Positions 8,014 to 21,802 of a stretch of DNA of 64,000 nucleotides are shown piece by piece. Source of the stretch: Anammoximicrobium sp964645045 (GTDB lineage Bacteria > Planctomycetota > Planctomycetia > Pirellulales > Pirellulaceae); assembly GCA_964645045.1 (NCBI GenBank), contig CAZXYZ010000049.1, positions 1 to 64,000 of the forward strand, given 5' to 3'. Within the stretch, counting starts at the first letter, position 1; the number at the start of each line of letters is the position of its first letter. Position numbers and translations under genes: made by a program. Under the pieces are notes generated by a model, which saw only the letters and a program-made list of their open reading frames with translations, searched no databases and had not been told where the DNA came from.

Positions 8014-11000
8014 ATGTCCACTTCGGTCGGAATCTGGCTCAAGACACTTAAGGATCGGCGCAACAGGCGTCGGGCGAGAAAAGCTCTGAAGAATCGCAGG
8101 CTCGATCGGCGACCGCTGCTGGAAAAGTTCGAGGACCGTGCTGCGGCGGGCAGCATGTTGCTGGCCTTGCCGGGGATGTTTGATGACGGTGCGTCTGCGC
8201 CGCTCTTTGAGCCAATCTTCCGCGATCCGTTGATCGACCAACCGGGAACCGCCACCGATCACTCGCCGGAGCTTGTGATCGGCGACGGATCCGCTGGATC
8301 GAGCATGGACGTGACGCAAGACGGCTTATCGAATACTGCAGACGGCGGCGCCAGTGACGCTGCGCGAACCCAAAGAGATTCTGGTGCGGATTCTGCTTTC
8401 ACGGTGGACGCGTCTCCGCCGCGATCTGAGCAGGGGGGATTCCAATTTGATGTGTTGCCTTCGCCGTTTGACGACGCGCTGGGAGCAACCGATGCGGGCG
8501 AGGCGCTGAATCGTCATCCCCAATCCCCGCCGAGCGGATCGGGCGAATCATCGGGTGGCGGCGGCGGTGGCGGTGGCGGCGGTGGTGGTGGCGGCAGCGG
8601 CGAGGCAGTCGGTTCAGGCGGCACCACAGGGCCGTCCGGCGCGGAAACGCAAGGGGGAGGTTCGAGTGGCTCCTTCACGTGGGGCGGTTCGCCTTCGCCC
8701 GCGAGTTCCGCTCCGTCCGCGGAAGCGGCGAATACCTCTGCTCGTGCAGACAGTGCGACCCACTCGTCCGGCGGCGGATCGGGGGCGGCGCCCGGCGCGA
8801 ATGGCGGAGCCAGCAGCGCTTCCGGCACGGCTTCCCCGGCGGGAAATGGACCCTCTGCAGGAGGCTCACCCAATGCGCCGGTGGGTCCATCGTCCGCCGA
8901 GAATGCGGACGTCGTCACGGCCCCCAAGGGCGGCCCAGGCGCGCCCGTGCTGCACGTCGTGCATCCGGTCAGCCAGCGCGGGTCGGGCCAGGTGTACGTG
9001 GAAGGCGAAGTCGACGTTCCCGCGCGGGTCGGTCAGGTCATTCGGATCGAGTTCTTTTCGGTACACGGGAAGTCGGCACAGCGGCTGGGCCAAATCGAGG
9101 TGCGCAAGGACGCCGCGGGCCCCGTCCCCTTCCAGGCCGTACTGGACACAAAACTGAATCCCAACGAGCAGGTCGTGGCTCGGGCCAGCGGCGATTACGC
9201 AGGCAGCGGTGGCGTTTCGCTCGCCGTGCAAATCGAGCAGGGCACGGACCGGGACCGCGACGGCATCGACGACCAGATTGAAACCCGCGGTCCCCGCGGC
9301 GGCGACGCGAACCGGGATGGTGTTCCCGACAGCCGACAATCCGATGTGGTCAGCCTCCCGTCCAGGGCCAAGGGAAAGTTCGTGACCTTGGACGGGAAGG
9401 GACACCGGTTAAGCGAAGTCTACGTCTCCGCGCTGCCGGACCGGTGGGCGGGGCGACAAAAGGAGTTTCCGTTCGGCCAGTTCGAGTTTGTGATGGAGGA
9501 CGTGCCGGTCGGCGAGGTGACGCGCATCGACGTACTACTACCGGAAGGTGATGTTGCGGCCGGCTACTACAAGTTGGAGCCGGAAACGCAAAGGCTCGTG
9601 CCCTTCGTCTTCGACGGCGATACGGGCGCCGTGGTCAGCGGCAACATGCTGACGCTCTTTTTGCGCGACGGCGGGCGGGGCGATGCGGACGGCGTGGCCA
9701 ACGGGATCATCGTCGATCCGGGGATCGTGAAAGGCGGGGAGATGCAGTTGATCTCCAAGGGCGCGTCGGGCTTGGACGGATGGACCATCCAAGAGTTCGG
9801 CGGCAGCGAGAGCTTCCGGGGAAACGTGTCTTTCGAGAACAGCGATCCGGAGACGCTGCAGGGCAACTCGTTCCTGGTGATGAGCGAGGGGGACTCGTAC
9901 CTGGTGACGCTGGAAACAGAGATCGAGATCCCGGCGGACCCGACGTGGCTGAGATTCGAGTTTTATACGGAGTTCGACGAAACCAGCCAAGGCTTCATCA
10001 AGGATGCCTTTGAGGTGGCCTTGCTGGATGAAGCCGGGCAACCGCTTGTGCCCCCGTTCCGGCAGGGGCGAGACGCCTATTTCAACTGGACCGAAGGCGA
10101 AGACGGCCTGTACGTCCAGCCGGCCGTTGAGTACTCGGGCCAGGAACTGAGCGTTAATCTCTCCGGCCTCGAAGCGGGCAGCACCGCGCGCTTGGTGTTC
10201 CGGCTGATCAACGAGGACGGCGACACCGGGTCGGAGGTCATCATCGACACGAATGTGGCTCCGCTGGCCTACGGCGACCAGTACTCGGTCAAGAAAAACG
10301 TCCCGCTCACCGTTTCGTCCGAGAAGGGGATTCTGGTGAACGACAAGGATCCTGACCGGGATTCGCTGCTGGCGCTGCTGGTTCAGGGGCCGCAGCACGG
10401 GAGCCTGACGCTACGAACGGACGGCGGCTTTACGTACACCCCCGACGCGGGCTTCGAGGGGACGGACACGTTTACCTACAAGGCGAATGATGAATGGCTC
10501 GACTCCGAGGGGGCGACGGTGACGCTGGCGGTCACTCCCAACTACCCGCCGGTGCTTGAGTTCATCGGCAATCGGCAGACGGACGAGGGCCAACTGCTTT
10601 CCTTCACGGTGTCGGCCAGCGATCCGGATCTGCCCGGTAACACGCTGACGCTGGGGGCAGAGTGGATCGGACACGAGGCTCTGCCCGACGGCGCGAACTT
10701 CGAGCAGACCGGCCCGAGTAGCGGCCTGTTCACCTGGACGCCCAGCGAGGAGCAGGGCTGGGGCGCCTACGAGGGCATCCGGTTCTGGGTCGCGGACAAC
10801 GGCGATCCGCAACTGACCGATTCGGAAACGATCAGCATCACGGTGTATGAAGTCAACCTGCCGCCCGTGCTGAATGCGATCGGGAACAAGGAGATTTTTG
10901 AGGGCAACGAGCTATCGTTTACGGCGACAGCGAGCGATCCGGACGTGCCGGCCAATACGCTCCGTTTCAGCGCGACGAGGCTTGACGGAGCCACGACCGA

Positions 11001-14000
11001 ATTGCCGGCCGGGGCGACCCTGAACGCGCAGAGCGGTCTGTTCCGCTGGACGCCCGCGGCGACGCAAGGACCGGGCACGTACACGCTGAGCTTCACCGTG
11101 ACAGACAACGGGTCACCCTGGCTGACCGACCGGGAAACCATCACGATCACGGTGCATGAGACGCAGCCAGACTCCGCCACCACTGCCGAGGATGCGGCCG
11201 TGACGGTCGCCGTGTTGGGTAACGACACGATCGCTGGCTCAGCGTCGGTCACCAGCGTCACGCCCGGCGCGCACGGCGCGGTGGTGATCAATCCGGACAG
11301 TACCGTCACCTACACGCCGGATGCGGACTGGTATGGGACGGACAGCTTCACCTACGCGGCCACGTCGGGCGGCGGCGTTACAGGGACGGCCGTGGTGACG
11401 GTGACCGTGGCGCCGGGAGTGGACATCGCCAATGACGCGGCTACGACGGATGAGGACGCGGCGGTTGTGATCGCGGTGTTGTCCAACGACACCTTTGAGG
11501 GCACGCCCTCGGTGGCGGCCGTGACGCAAGGCGCGCATGGCGCGGTCGTAGTCAACCCGGACAACACGGTCACCTACACCCCGACGGCCGATTGGAACGG
11601 GAGCGACACGTTTACCTATACGACCATGTCGGCCGGCGTCACGGAAACCGCCACCGTGACGGTGACGGTCGGGCCGGTGGCGGACATCGTGGATGACACG
11701 GACAGCACGGCCGAGGATACGGCGGTGATCATCGCCGTGCTGGCCAACGACACGTTCGAGGGCACGCCTGCGGTGACCGGGGTGACGCCAGCCGCCCACG
11801 GCGCGGTGGTGATCAACCCGGACAACACCGTCATGTACACGCCCGCGGCGGACTGGCACGGCAGCGACAGTTTCGGCTACACGGTCACTTCCGGCGGCGT
11901 GCCGGAAACAGCAACCGTGACCGTGACGGTCGCACCGGTGGCGGACGTCGTGGATGACGCGGCCGGTACGGACGAGGACGCGGCGGTCACGATTGCCGTG
12001 TTGAGCAACGATACGTTCGCGGGCCAGGCCTCGGTGACCGCCGTGACCCAGGGCACGCACGGCACCGTCGTCATGAATGCGGATAACACCGTGACGTACA
12101 CGCCGGCCGCGGATTGGCACGGGACGGACAGCTTCAGCTACACGGCCACCGCGGCGGGGCTGACGCAGACGGCGACCGTGACGGTGAGCGTCGGGCCGGT
12201 GGCGGACGTGGTACATAATGCGGAGAGTACGGACGAAGACGCGCCGGTCACGATTGCGGTATTGGCCAACGACACGTTCGCGGGCACGGCCTCGGTCACG
12301 GCGGTGACGCAGGGCGTCCACGGCACGGTGGTGATCAACGGGGGCAGCACCCTCACCTACACGCCCGCGCCGGACTGGTACGGGACGGACAGCTTCAGCT
12401 ACACGGCCACCTCGGCGGGGCTGACGGAAACGGCGACGGTGACGGTAAGCGTGGCACCGGTGGTGGATATCGTGGACGACACGGACGGCACGGACGAAGA
12501 CACCGCGGTGACGATTGCCGTGTTGGCCAACGACACGTTCGAGGCCGCGGCGTCCGTGACCAGCGTGACGCAAGGCGCGCACGGCATGGTCGCGATCAAT
12601 CCGGACCACACGGTCACCTACACGCCGGCGCCGGACTGGTACGGGACGGACAGCTTCAGCTACACGGCCAGTTCCGGCGGAGTCCCGGAAACAGCCACGG
12701 TGAGCGTGACGGTCGCGCCGGTGGCGGACATTCTGGGCGACACGGCCACGACGGACGAGGACACGGCGATGACGATTGCCGTGCTGGGCAACGACACGTT
12801 CGAGGGCACGCCCTCTGTGACCGGGGTGACGCCAGGCGCGCACGGGGCGGTGGTCATCAACGAGGACGGCACGGTCACCTATACACCGGCGGCGGATTGG
12901 AACGGCTCGGACAGCTTCAGCTACACGGCCACTTCCGGCGGGCGCACCGAGACGGCTACGGTGAGCGTAACGGTCTCGGCGGTGGCCGACATTGTGGAGG
13001 ACACGGCGGAGACGACAGAGGACAGCGCGGCGACCATCGCCGTATTGACCAACGACATGTTCGAGGCCACCGCGTCCGTGACCAGCGTGACGCAAGGCGC
13101 GCACGGCGCGGTGGTGATCAACGCGGACAACACGGTCACCTACACGCCGGTGGCGGACTGGAACGGGGCGGACAGCTTCAGCTACGCGGCGGCTTCCGGC
13201 GGGGTGACGGAAACGGCCGTGATTACCGTGACCGTGGCGGCGGTGGCCGATATCGTGGCGGACACGGCCGCGACCAAGAAGGATACGGCGGTGACGGTGG
13301 CCGTGCTGGCCAATGACACGTTCGAGGGCACGCCCTCGGTCACAGCGGTGACGCAAGGCGCGCACGGCGCGGTGGTGATCAATGCGGACAGCACGGTGAC
13401 GTACACGCCGGTGTCGGGCTATTACGGCCCGGACAGTTTCACGTACACGGCCAGTTCCGGCGGAGTGACGGAAGTGGCCACGGTGAATGTGACGATCACG
13501 TCGGCCGTGGCGGACACGGCGAGCACCGGCGAAGACATGCCGGTCAGCGTGGCGGTGCTGGCCAATGACGTGTTCGCCGGTACGCCCTCGGTCAGCGGGG
13601 TGACGCAGGGCGGGCATGGGACCGTGGTGATCAACGGGGACAGCACGGTGACCTACACGCCCGCGGCCGACTGGCACGGGACGGACAGTTTTGCCTACAC
13701 GGCCACCTCCGGAGGTGTCACGGACACGGCGACCGTGACGGTAACGGTGACCGCGGTGGCAGACATCGTGGACGACGCTGCCACGACGGACGAAGACACG
13801 GCGGTGACGATCAGCGTGTTGACCAATGACACGTTCGAGGGCGCGCCTTCGGTGACCGGGGTGACGCCAGGTGCCCACGGCACGGTGGTGATCAACGCAG
13901 ACAACACGGTCACCTATGCCCCCGCGGCGGATTGGCATGGCACGGACAGTTTTCAATATACGGTGACCTCTGCCGGTTCGACCGAAACGGCGACCGTCAC

Positions 14001-17000
14001 GGTGACGGTCGCGGCGATAGCGGACGTCGTGGATGACACGGGCAGCACGGACGAGGACACGGCGGTAACGATCGGCGTGTTGGCCAACGACGCGTTCGCG
14101 GGCACGGCCTCGGTGACCGGGGTGACGCAGGGTGTCCACGGCGCGGTGGTGATCAACCCGGACAACACGGTCACGTACACGCCCGCGGCGGACTGGCACG
14201 GGACGGACAGCTTCAGCTATACGGCGAGTTCCGCCGGTTCGACCGAAACGGCCACCGTGACCGTGACGGTGGCGGCGGTGGCGGACATCGTGGGTGATGC
14301 CGCCGCAACGCCGGAAGACACGGCGGTGACGATCGGCGTGCTGGCCAACGACACCTTTGAGGGCACAGCGTCCGTGACTGGCGTGACGCAAGGCGCCCAT
14401 GGCACGGTGGTGGTCAACCCGGACAACACCGTCACGTACACACCGGCGGCCGATTGGAATGGCGCGGACAGTTTTCAGTATGCGGTGACCTCGGCCGGAT
14501 TGACCGAAACGGCCACGGTCACGATGACGGTCACACCCGTGGCGGATGTGGTGAACGACACGGACAGCACGGAGGAACACTCGCCGGTCACGATTGCGGT
14601 GTTGGCCAACGACACGTTCGCGGGCACGCCGTCGGTCACGGCGGTGACGCAAGGCGTCCACGGCACGGTGGTGATCAACGGGGACAGCACCCTCACCTAC
14701 ACGCCCGCGCCGGACTGGTACGGGACGGACAGCTTCAGCTACACGGCCACCTCGGCGGGGCTGACGGAAACGGCGACCGTGACGGTGAGCGTGGCACCCG
14801 TGGTGGATATCGTGGACGACGCGGACGGCACGGACGAAGACACACCCGTGACGATCGGCGTGTTGACCAACGACACGTTCGAGGCCGCAGCGTCCGTGAC
14901 CAGCGTGACGCAAGGCGCGCACGGCACGGTCGCGATCAACCCGGACCACACGGTCACCTACACGCCAGCGGCGGACTGGCATGGGACGGACACCTTCACC
15001 TACACGGCCAGTTCCGGCGGAGTTCCGGAGACGGCCACGGTGAGCGTGACGGTCGCGCCGGTGGCGGACATTCTGGGCGACACGGCCACGACGAACGAGG
15101 ACACGGCGGTGACGATTGCCGTGCTGGGCAACGACACGTTCGAGGGCACGCCCTCGGTGACCGGGGTCACGCCAGGCGCGCACGGCGCGGTGGTGATCAA
15201 CGGGGACGGCACGGTCACCTATACACCGGCGGCGGACTGGAACGGCTCGGACAGCTTCAGCTACACGGCCACTTCCGGCGGGCGCACTGAGACGGCTACG
15301 GTGAGCGTAACGGTCTCGGCGGTAGCCGACATTGTGGAGGATGCGGCGGAGACGACGGAGGACGGCGCGGCGACCATCGCCGTATTGACCAACGACACGT
15401 TCGAGGCCGCGGCGTCCGTCAGCAGCGTGACGCAAGGCGCGCACGGGACGGTCGTGATCAACGCGGACAACACGGTCACCTACACACCGGTGGCGGACTG
15501 GAACGGGGCGGACAGCTTCAGCTACACGGCCACTTCCGGCGGGCTCATGGAGACGGCCGTGATCACCGTGACCGTGGCAGCGGTGGCCGATATCGTGGCG
15601 GACACGGCCGCGACCAAGAAGGACACGGCGGTGACGATGGCCGTGCTGGGCAACGACACGTTCGAGGGCATGCCCTCCGTGACGGCGGTGACGCAAGGCG
15701 CGCACGGCGCGGTGGTGATCAATGCGGACAGCACGGTGACGTACACGCCGGTGTCGGGCTATTACGGCTCGGACAGTTTTACGTACACGGCCAGTTCCGG
15801 CGGAGTCACGGAAGTGGCCACGGTGAGCGTGACGGTCACGTCGGCCGTGGCGGACACGGCGAGCACCGGCGAGGACACTCCGGTCAGCGTGGCGGTGCTG
15901 GCTAATGACGTGTTCGCCGGTACGCCCTCGGTCAGTGGGGTGACGCAGGGCGGGCATGGGACCGTGGTGATAAACGGGGACAACACGGTGACGTACACGC
16001 CCGCGGCCGACTGGCACGGGACGGACAGTTTTACCTACACGGCCGCCTCAGGAGGTGTCACAGACACGGCGACCGTGACGGTAACGGTGAGCGCAGTGGC
16101 GGACATCGTGGACGACGCCGCCACGACGGATGAAGACACGGCGGTGACGGTCAACGTGTTGACCAATGACACGTTCGAAGGCGCGCCGTCGGTGACCGGG
16201 GTGGCACAAGGTGCCCATGGCACGGTGGTAATCAACCCAGACAACACGGTCACCTACACACCCGCGGCGGATTGGCATGGCACGGACAGCTTCAGCTATA
16301 CGGCAAGCTCCGCCGGTTCGACCGAAACGGCCACCGTGACCGTGACGGTGGCGGCGGTAGCGGATGTCGTGGACGATGCAGCTCCAACGCCGGAGGACAC
16401 GGCGGTAACGATCGGCGTGTTGGCCAATGACACGTTCGCGGGCACGGCCTCGGTGACCGGGGTGACGCAAGGTGCCCACGGCGCGGTGGTGATCAACCCG
16501 GACAATACGGTCACTTATACCCCCGCGGCGGATTGGCACGGGACAGACAGCTTCAGCTATACGGCAAGCTCCGCCGGTTCGACCGAAACGGCCACCGTGA
16601 CCGTGACGGTGGCGGCGGTGGCGGACATCGTGGGTGATGCCGCCGCAACGCCGGAAGACACGGCGGTGACGATCGGCGTGCTGGCCAACGACACCTTTGA
16701 GGGCACAGCGTCCGTGACTGGCGTGACGCAAGGCGCCCATGGCACGGTGGTGGTCAACCCGGACAACACCGTCACGTACACACCGGCGGCCGATTGGCAT
16801 GGCGCGGACAGTTTTCAGTATACAGTGACCTCGGCCGGTTCGACCGAAACGGCCACGGTCACGGTGACGGTCACGCCCGTGGCGGATGCGGTGAATGACA
16901 CGGGAGGCACGGACGAGGATACGGCGGTGACGATCGCCGTACTGGCCAATGACGCATTCGAGGCCGTGCCGACAGTGACGGGGGCCATGGCCGGCTCGCA

Positions 17001-19834
17001 CGGCACGGTGACGATCAACGCCGGCAATACGGTCACCTACACGCCCGCGCCGGATTGGTACGGGACGGACACCTTCACCTACACGGCCACTTCCTGCGGC
17101 GTGACGGAAACGGCGACCGTGACGGTGACTGTGGCACCGGTGGCGGACATTGCAGACGACGCAGCCGTCACCAAGAAGAACACAGCGGTGACGATCGCCG
17201 TGTTGGCCAACGACACGTTCGAGAGCACGCCGTCGGTGACCGGCGTCACACCTGGCGCCCACGGTACGGCGGGGATCAACACCGACGGCACGGTGAGGTA
17301 CACGCCGGCGGCGGGCTACTACGGTCCGGACAGCTTCACGTACACGGTCACTTCCGGCGGCGCCACGGAAACGGGCACGGTAAGCGTCCTCGTGACGTCG
17401 GCCGTGGCGGACACCGCGACCACTGACGAGGACACGGCCGTGACGATCGCCGTGCTGGCCAACGACGTTTACGTCGGCACCTCATCCCTCGTGGCGGTCA
17501 CGCAAGGCGCGCACGGTACGGTGCTGATCAACGCGAACAACACGGTCGCTTATACACCGGCGGCGGATTGGCACGGCACCGACAGCTTTACCTATACGGC
17601 CGTCTCCGGGGGCGTTCCACACACCGCGACGGTGACCGTCAGCGTGACCTCCGTGGCAGACATCGCGAATGATGCAGCCAGCACCAACGAAGACAGGGCG
17701 GTGACGATTGCCGCGTTGGCCAACGACACGTTCGAAGGCGTAGCGAGGATAACGGCCGTCACGCCAGGCGCGCACGGGTCTGTGGTGATCAACGCCAACA
17801 ACACGGTCACCTACACGCCGCTGGCCGATTGGCACGGCTCGGACAGCTTCCTGTACACGGTGGCTTCCGGTGGCGTGAACGAAGCGGCAACGGTGACCGT
17901 GACGGTGACGCCGCTGGCGGACGCGGTGAACGACGCGGTCAGCACGAACGAAGATACGCCGCTGACGATCGCCGTGTTGGCCAACGACACCTTCGCTGGG
18001 ACGGCGTCGGTGACGGCGGTCACATCCGGCGCGCACGGCGCCGTGGTGATCAACGCCAACAACACGGTCACCTACACTCCCGCCGCGGATTGGTACGGCG
18101 TGGACAGCTTCACCTACACGGCCACGTCCGGCGGCGGGACGGAAACAGCCGCAGTCACGGTCAGCGTGGCGCCGGTCGTCGACGTTGTGGCGGACACGGC
18201 CGTCACCAGGAAGGACACCCCCGTGTCGATTGCCGTGCTGGCCAATGACAGGTTTCGGGGCTCGCCCGCATTGACCGGCGTGACTCAGGGCGGCCACGGT
18301 TCGGTGACCGTTAATCCAGACCAGACGGTGGCGTATACGCCGGTCGCGGGCTGGTTTGGTACGGATAGTTTCACCTACACGGCCATTTCGGCCGGGCTGA
18401 CGGAAACGGGTGTGGTGACCGTCACGGTGACGTCGGCGGTGGCGGACACTGCGACGACCGACGAGGACACGCCGGTGACCATCACGGTATTGGCCAACGA
18501 CGTGTTCACGGGGACGCCGTCCGTGACGGGCGTCACGCAAGGCGCCCACGGTATGGTGGTGATCAATGCGGACGAGACCCTGACCTACACACCCGCAGCA
18601 AACTGGTACGGCACGGACACGTTTACCTACACGGCCGCCTCGGGCGGGGTGACGGAGACCGCGACCGTGACGGCCTACGTCAATCCGGTCAATGACGCCC
18701 CGCTGCTGGGGCCGATCGGTGATCGAAGCGTAGACCGTTTGGCCAGTTTGACATTTACGCTCAGTGCCAGCGACGTAGATCTGCCATTTGATGCTCTGAC
18801 GTTTAGCGCGACGGGGCTTCCGAGAGACGCCCTGCTGGATCCACAAACGGGCGAATTCGCGTGGAGACCGGCGCTCGACCAGCCACCGGGCGACTACGTG
18901 TTGACCTTTGTGGTGACGGACAGCGGACTGCTGTACGACTCCCAGACGATGACGATTACGGTGACGGCGGCCGCGGCTTCCAAGTTCTTCGTCGTGGACC
19001 AAAGCCACCAAGGCGGCGAAAAACGTTCGTTCTTCTACGGCGATGCGGGCGAGTTCGTGCAAATGACGAATCTGTCTCATGTCGCGCCGCGCGGCGTCGC
19101 CAGCAACGCGGCGGGGGATCGGATCTGGGTGATCCATTCGGTAAGCAACGCGAATAACAAGCAGGGCCGCGCGGTATCCGTGTATGACGGCGAAGGACGT
19201 CCGCTGGGCCAATGGGAGGCGGAGGGCCTCAATCAGCCGCAAGGCATCACCACGGACGGAGAGAACCTCTGGATCGTCGACAATGCCAAGCAAGAAGTGC
19301 TCTACTACGCCGGCGCGGCGGCCAATTTGTCGGGCAAGCAGTCGCCCACGTCCAGCTTCTTGCTCGACGAAGACAACGCCTGGGCCTATGACCTGGTGAC
19401 CGATGGCACGAAGCTGTGGGTCCTCGACGACCATAACAACGACGACGGCGTGTTCGTGTACAACACCAGCGGCAGCCTCTTGGGGCAATGGTCCCTGGGG
19501 CCGGAATCCAAGTCCCCTTCGGGAATTACGCTCAATCCGTCCGACCACACGAATCTTGACCTATGGACGGTGGATCGTCACACGGACCGCGTCTACCACT
19601 ATCCTGGCGGCCGGCAGTGGCTGAGCGGTGAACATGCTGCCGCCGGCAGTTTCGCCCTCCACGAGGACAACAAACACCCGGAGGGCATCGCCGACCCCGA
19701 AGGTGAAACGCCGGAGGTGAGCGTCACGGCGACGGACTCGACGGCCAGCGAAGCGGGACCGGCCAGCGGTCAGTTCACCGTCAGCCGCACCGGCCCGACG
19801 ACGGCCGCCTTGACGGTCTACTACACGATTGGCA
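8014..19834 (+). CDS. Giant cadherin-like/Rhs surface protein, N-terminal part (to gap 1)
   Basis: These are the first 3,940 residues of a colossal secreted protein. AGGAG lies 6 nt before the ATG. The N-terminus has a basic stretch followed by RRPLLEKFEDR, like the 'LEDR' leader of giant planctomycetal proteins. It runs on through a low-complexity Ser/Gly region (13 consecutive Gly near 8560), a calcium-binding-like DRDRDGIDD segment (about 9250) and Ig/cadherin-like units (LSFTVSASDPDLP). Twenty-nine tandem-95 units follow (11161-18690), then a beta-propeller-like stretch (18985-19710, repeating GITTDGENLWIVD-type strands) and the start of Calx-beta repeats. The frame is open up to the N-run and, judged from the intact neighbouring repeat, continues across it. 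The role is inferred to be cell-surface adhesion or contact. Confidence 0.85.
11161..18690 (+). repeat. 29-unit tandem-95/cadherin-like coding repeat array (about 261 bp each)
   Basis: Twenty-nine consecutive units of about 87 residues follow the pattern T-x-EDTAVTIAVLANDTFEG, then VTQGAHGTVVIN, NTVTYTPAADWHGTDSF and ETATVTVTV. Four units (9, 18, 24, 28 by my count) replace the acidic EDTA with KKDTA, KKNTA or RKDTP. Units starting SAVADTA are a few residues shorter. The acidic D/E residues at the unit junctions are typical of calcium-rigidified surface repeats. High identity between units makes this stretch prone to recombination and to assembly error. Confidence 0.9.
12220..16900 (+). repeat. 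Higher-order 2,340-bp duplication (nine units, two copies)
   Basis: Units 5-13 (about 12220-14560) and 14-22 (about 14560-16900) are two copies of one nine-unit block, offset by exactly 2,340 bases. For example, the sequence starting at 14281 recurs at 16621 with no difference that I can see over about 170 bases, and the KKDTA unit at 13261 recurs at 15601. This is a recent segmental duplication inside the array. Confidence 0.8.
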
Positions 19835-19934
19835 NNNNNNNNNNNNNNNNNNNNNNNNNNNNNNNNNNNNNNNNNNNNNNNNNNNNNNNNNNNNNNNNNN
19901 NNNNNNNNNNNNNNNNNNNNNNNNNNNNNNNNNN
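19835..19934. other. Assembly gap 1 (100 N)
   Basis: An arbitrary 100-N run sits inside a Calx-beta unit. The intact neighbouring unit (20220-20400) suggests the minimum missing sequence is 14 bases, which would keep the frame open. More units could also be missing. Confidence 0.95.
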
Positions 19935-21702
19935 GCCACGTGGTCGAACGACTACACGGGGCTGCCGAACTACGACGGGATGTATCCGGGCTACGTGATC
20001 ATCGCGGCCGGTTACGCCAGCGCGTCGATCACCATCACGCCGGTGGACGACGGCGAGGTCGAAAGCAGCGAGACGGTGACGCTGACGCTGACCACGGACT
20101 GCTGCATGGGCTCGAGTTACACTATCGGTTCTGCGAACACGGCCACGGTGACGATTGCGGACGACGACGTGCTGCCGGAGGTGAGCATCGCGGCCACGGA
20201 TGCGACGGCCACTGAAGCCGGACCGACCAGCGGCCAGCTCACCGTCAGTCGCACCGGCCCGACCACGGCTGCCTTGACGGTCTACTACACGGTCAGCACG
20301 GCGAGCGGCGCAGCCACGTGGTCGAGCGACTACGCAGGGCTGCCGAATTACGACGGGATGTATCCGGCCTACGTGATCATCGCGGCCGGCAACTCCAGCG
20401 CGTCGATCAGCATCACGCCGGTGGACGACGGGGAGGTCGAAGGCAGCGAGACGGTGACGTTAACGCTGACCACAGACTGCTGCATGGGCTCGAATTACAC
20501 TATCGGTTCTGCGAACACGGCCACGGTGACGATTGCAGACAACGACGTGCTGCCGGAGGTGAACATCACGGCCACCGATGCGATGGCCACCGAAGCGGGG
20601 TCCAACAGCGGGCAGTTCACGGTCAGCCGCACCGGCCCGACCACCGCCGCCTTAACGGTCTACTACACGGTCAGCGGTTCAGCTGCGTGGTCGGACGACT
20701 ATACGGGCTTGCCTGACTACGAGGGGATGGGCTCCGGCTCGGTGACGATCGGGGCGGGCTCCACCAGCGCGGTCATCACGATCACGGTGGTGAACGACAC
20801 GGAGGTCGAGAACAACGAGACGGTGACGTTGACGCTCGCCAGCGACAGCGATTACGCGATCGGCTCCGGCAGCAGTGGCACGGTGACGATCGGCGACGAT
20901 GACGGGTTGCCGTCCTTGTCCCTAAGTCCCAGCAGCGTCTCGGTGAACGAAGGCGCCGGGACGTTAGTGTTCACGGTGACCGTGTCCCGCGTGTCCGCGA
21001 GCACGGTCACGGTCGACTACGCAACCGGCGGCGGCACCGCCACCGTCGGCGCAGATTACACGGCCACATCCGGCACGCTGACCTTCGATCCCGACGAAAC
21101 CAGCCAGACGGTGACCGTACCCATCCTGGACGACACGACGAAGGAGCTGAACGAATCCTTCCTGCTTAACCTCTCCAATCCCACGAATGCGACGATTGCT
21201 TCGTCCCAGGCGACGGCCACCATTTTGGACAATGATGTGCCGTCGGTGAGTTTCAGCAGCAGTTCTGCGTCGGTCAGCGAAGACGACACGCTCACGGTGA
21301 CCGTCACCCTGTCGGAACCTTCCAGCGACACGGTCACGGTGTCCTACACCAGCACAATGGGCACGGCATACAGTTGGGATTTCGTCAACACGTCGCAACT
21401 GTACGGCACGTTGACGTTCGCCCCCGGCGTGACCCAGCGGACATTTGACATCGACATCCAGCGGGACGCGGCGGTGGAGGCAGACGAGACCTTCTCCTTG
21501 TCTTTATACAGTCCGAGCTATGCCCAACTGGGCGCCCCGAACGCGCTGGGCGTCACGATCCTGGACATCAGCGACACGTTCCCCACGGTCCAGTTTGCTG
21601 CGGCCACCGCGTCAGTCGACGAAGACGACCGGCTGACGGTGACCGTCACCCTGTCGGAACCTTCCAGCGACACGGTCACGGTGTCCTACACCAGCACAAT
21701 GG
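19935..21702 (+). CDS. Giant cadherin-like/Rhs surface protein, middle part (between gaps)
   Basis: These are 589 in-frame residues from the first codon after gap 1 to gap 2. They consist of Calx-beta-type units: a strand ending LTVYYTVS, then DDGEVEGSETVTLTLT and NTATVTIADDDVLPEV, later units being SVNEGAGTLVFTVTVSR and SFSSSSASVSEDDTLTVTVTLSEPSSDTVTVSYT. Calx-beta folds bind calcium through acidic loops. An ATG at 19980 exists but is internal to a repeat and is not a real start. Read together with the upstream and downstream parts, this is the interior of one gene. Confidence 0.8.
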
Positions 21703-21802
21703 NNNNNNNNNNNNNNNNNNNNNNNNNNNNNNNNNNNNNNNNNNNNNNNNNNNNNNNNNNNNNNNNNNNNNNNNNNNNNNNNNNNNNNNNNNNNNNNNNN
21801 NN
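21703..21802. other. Assembly gap 2 (100 N)
   Basis: This N-run sits in a Calx-beta unit nearly identical to its neighbours. By alignment with the intact unit at 21319-21560, the minimum missing piece is 185 bases (21361-21545 equivalent). That length joins the two flanking frames without a shift. Confidence 0.95.

Noticed and set aside
11239..16017. A 1,592-codon open frame on the minus strand (and similar ones at 17482-19548, 23186-25564, 53650-55761)
   Set aside because: Antisense shadows of GC-rich, repeat-built coding sequence; composition is Arg/His-rich and periodic with the plus-strand repeats.
11161..18690. Regular repeats that could be taken for a CRISPR or satellite array
   Set aside because: Unit length is about 261 bp, open in one frame and encodes a known fold; there are no spacers.
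19835..21802. Frame changes across the two gaps taken as frameshifts
   Set aside because: The N-runs are placeholder lengths; repeat-based estimates of the missing bases keep one frame.
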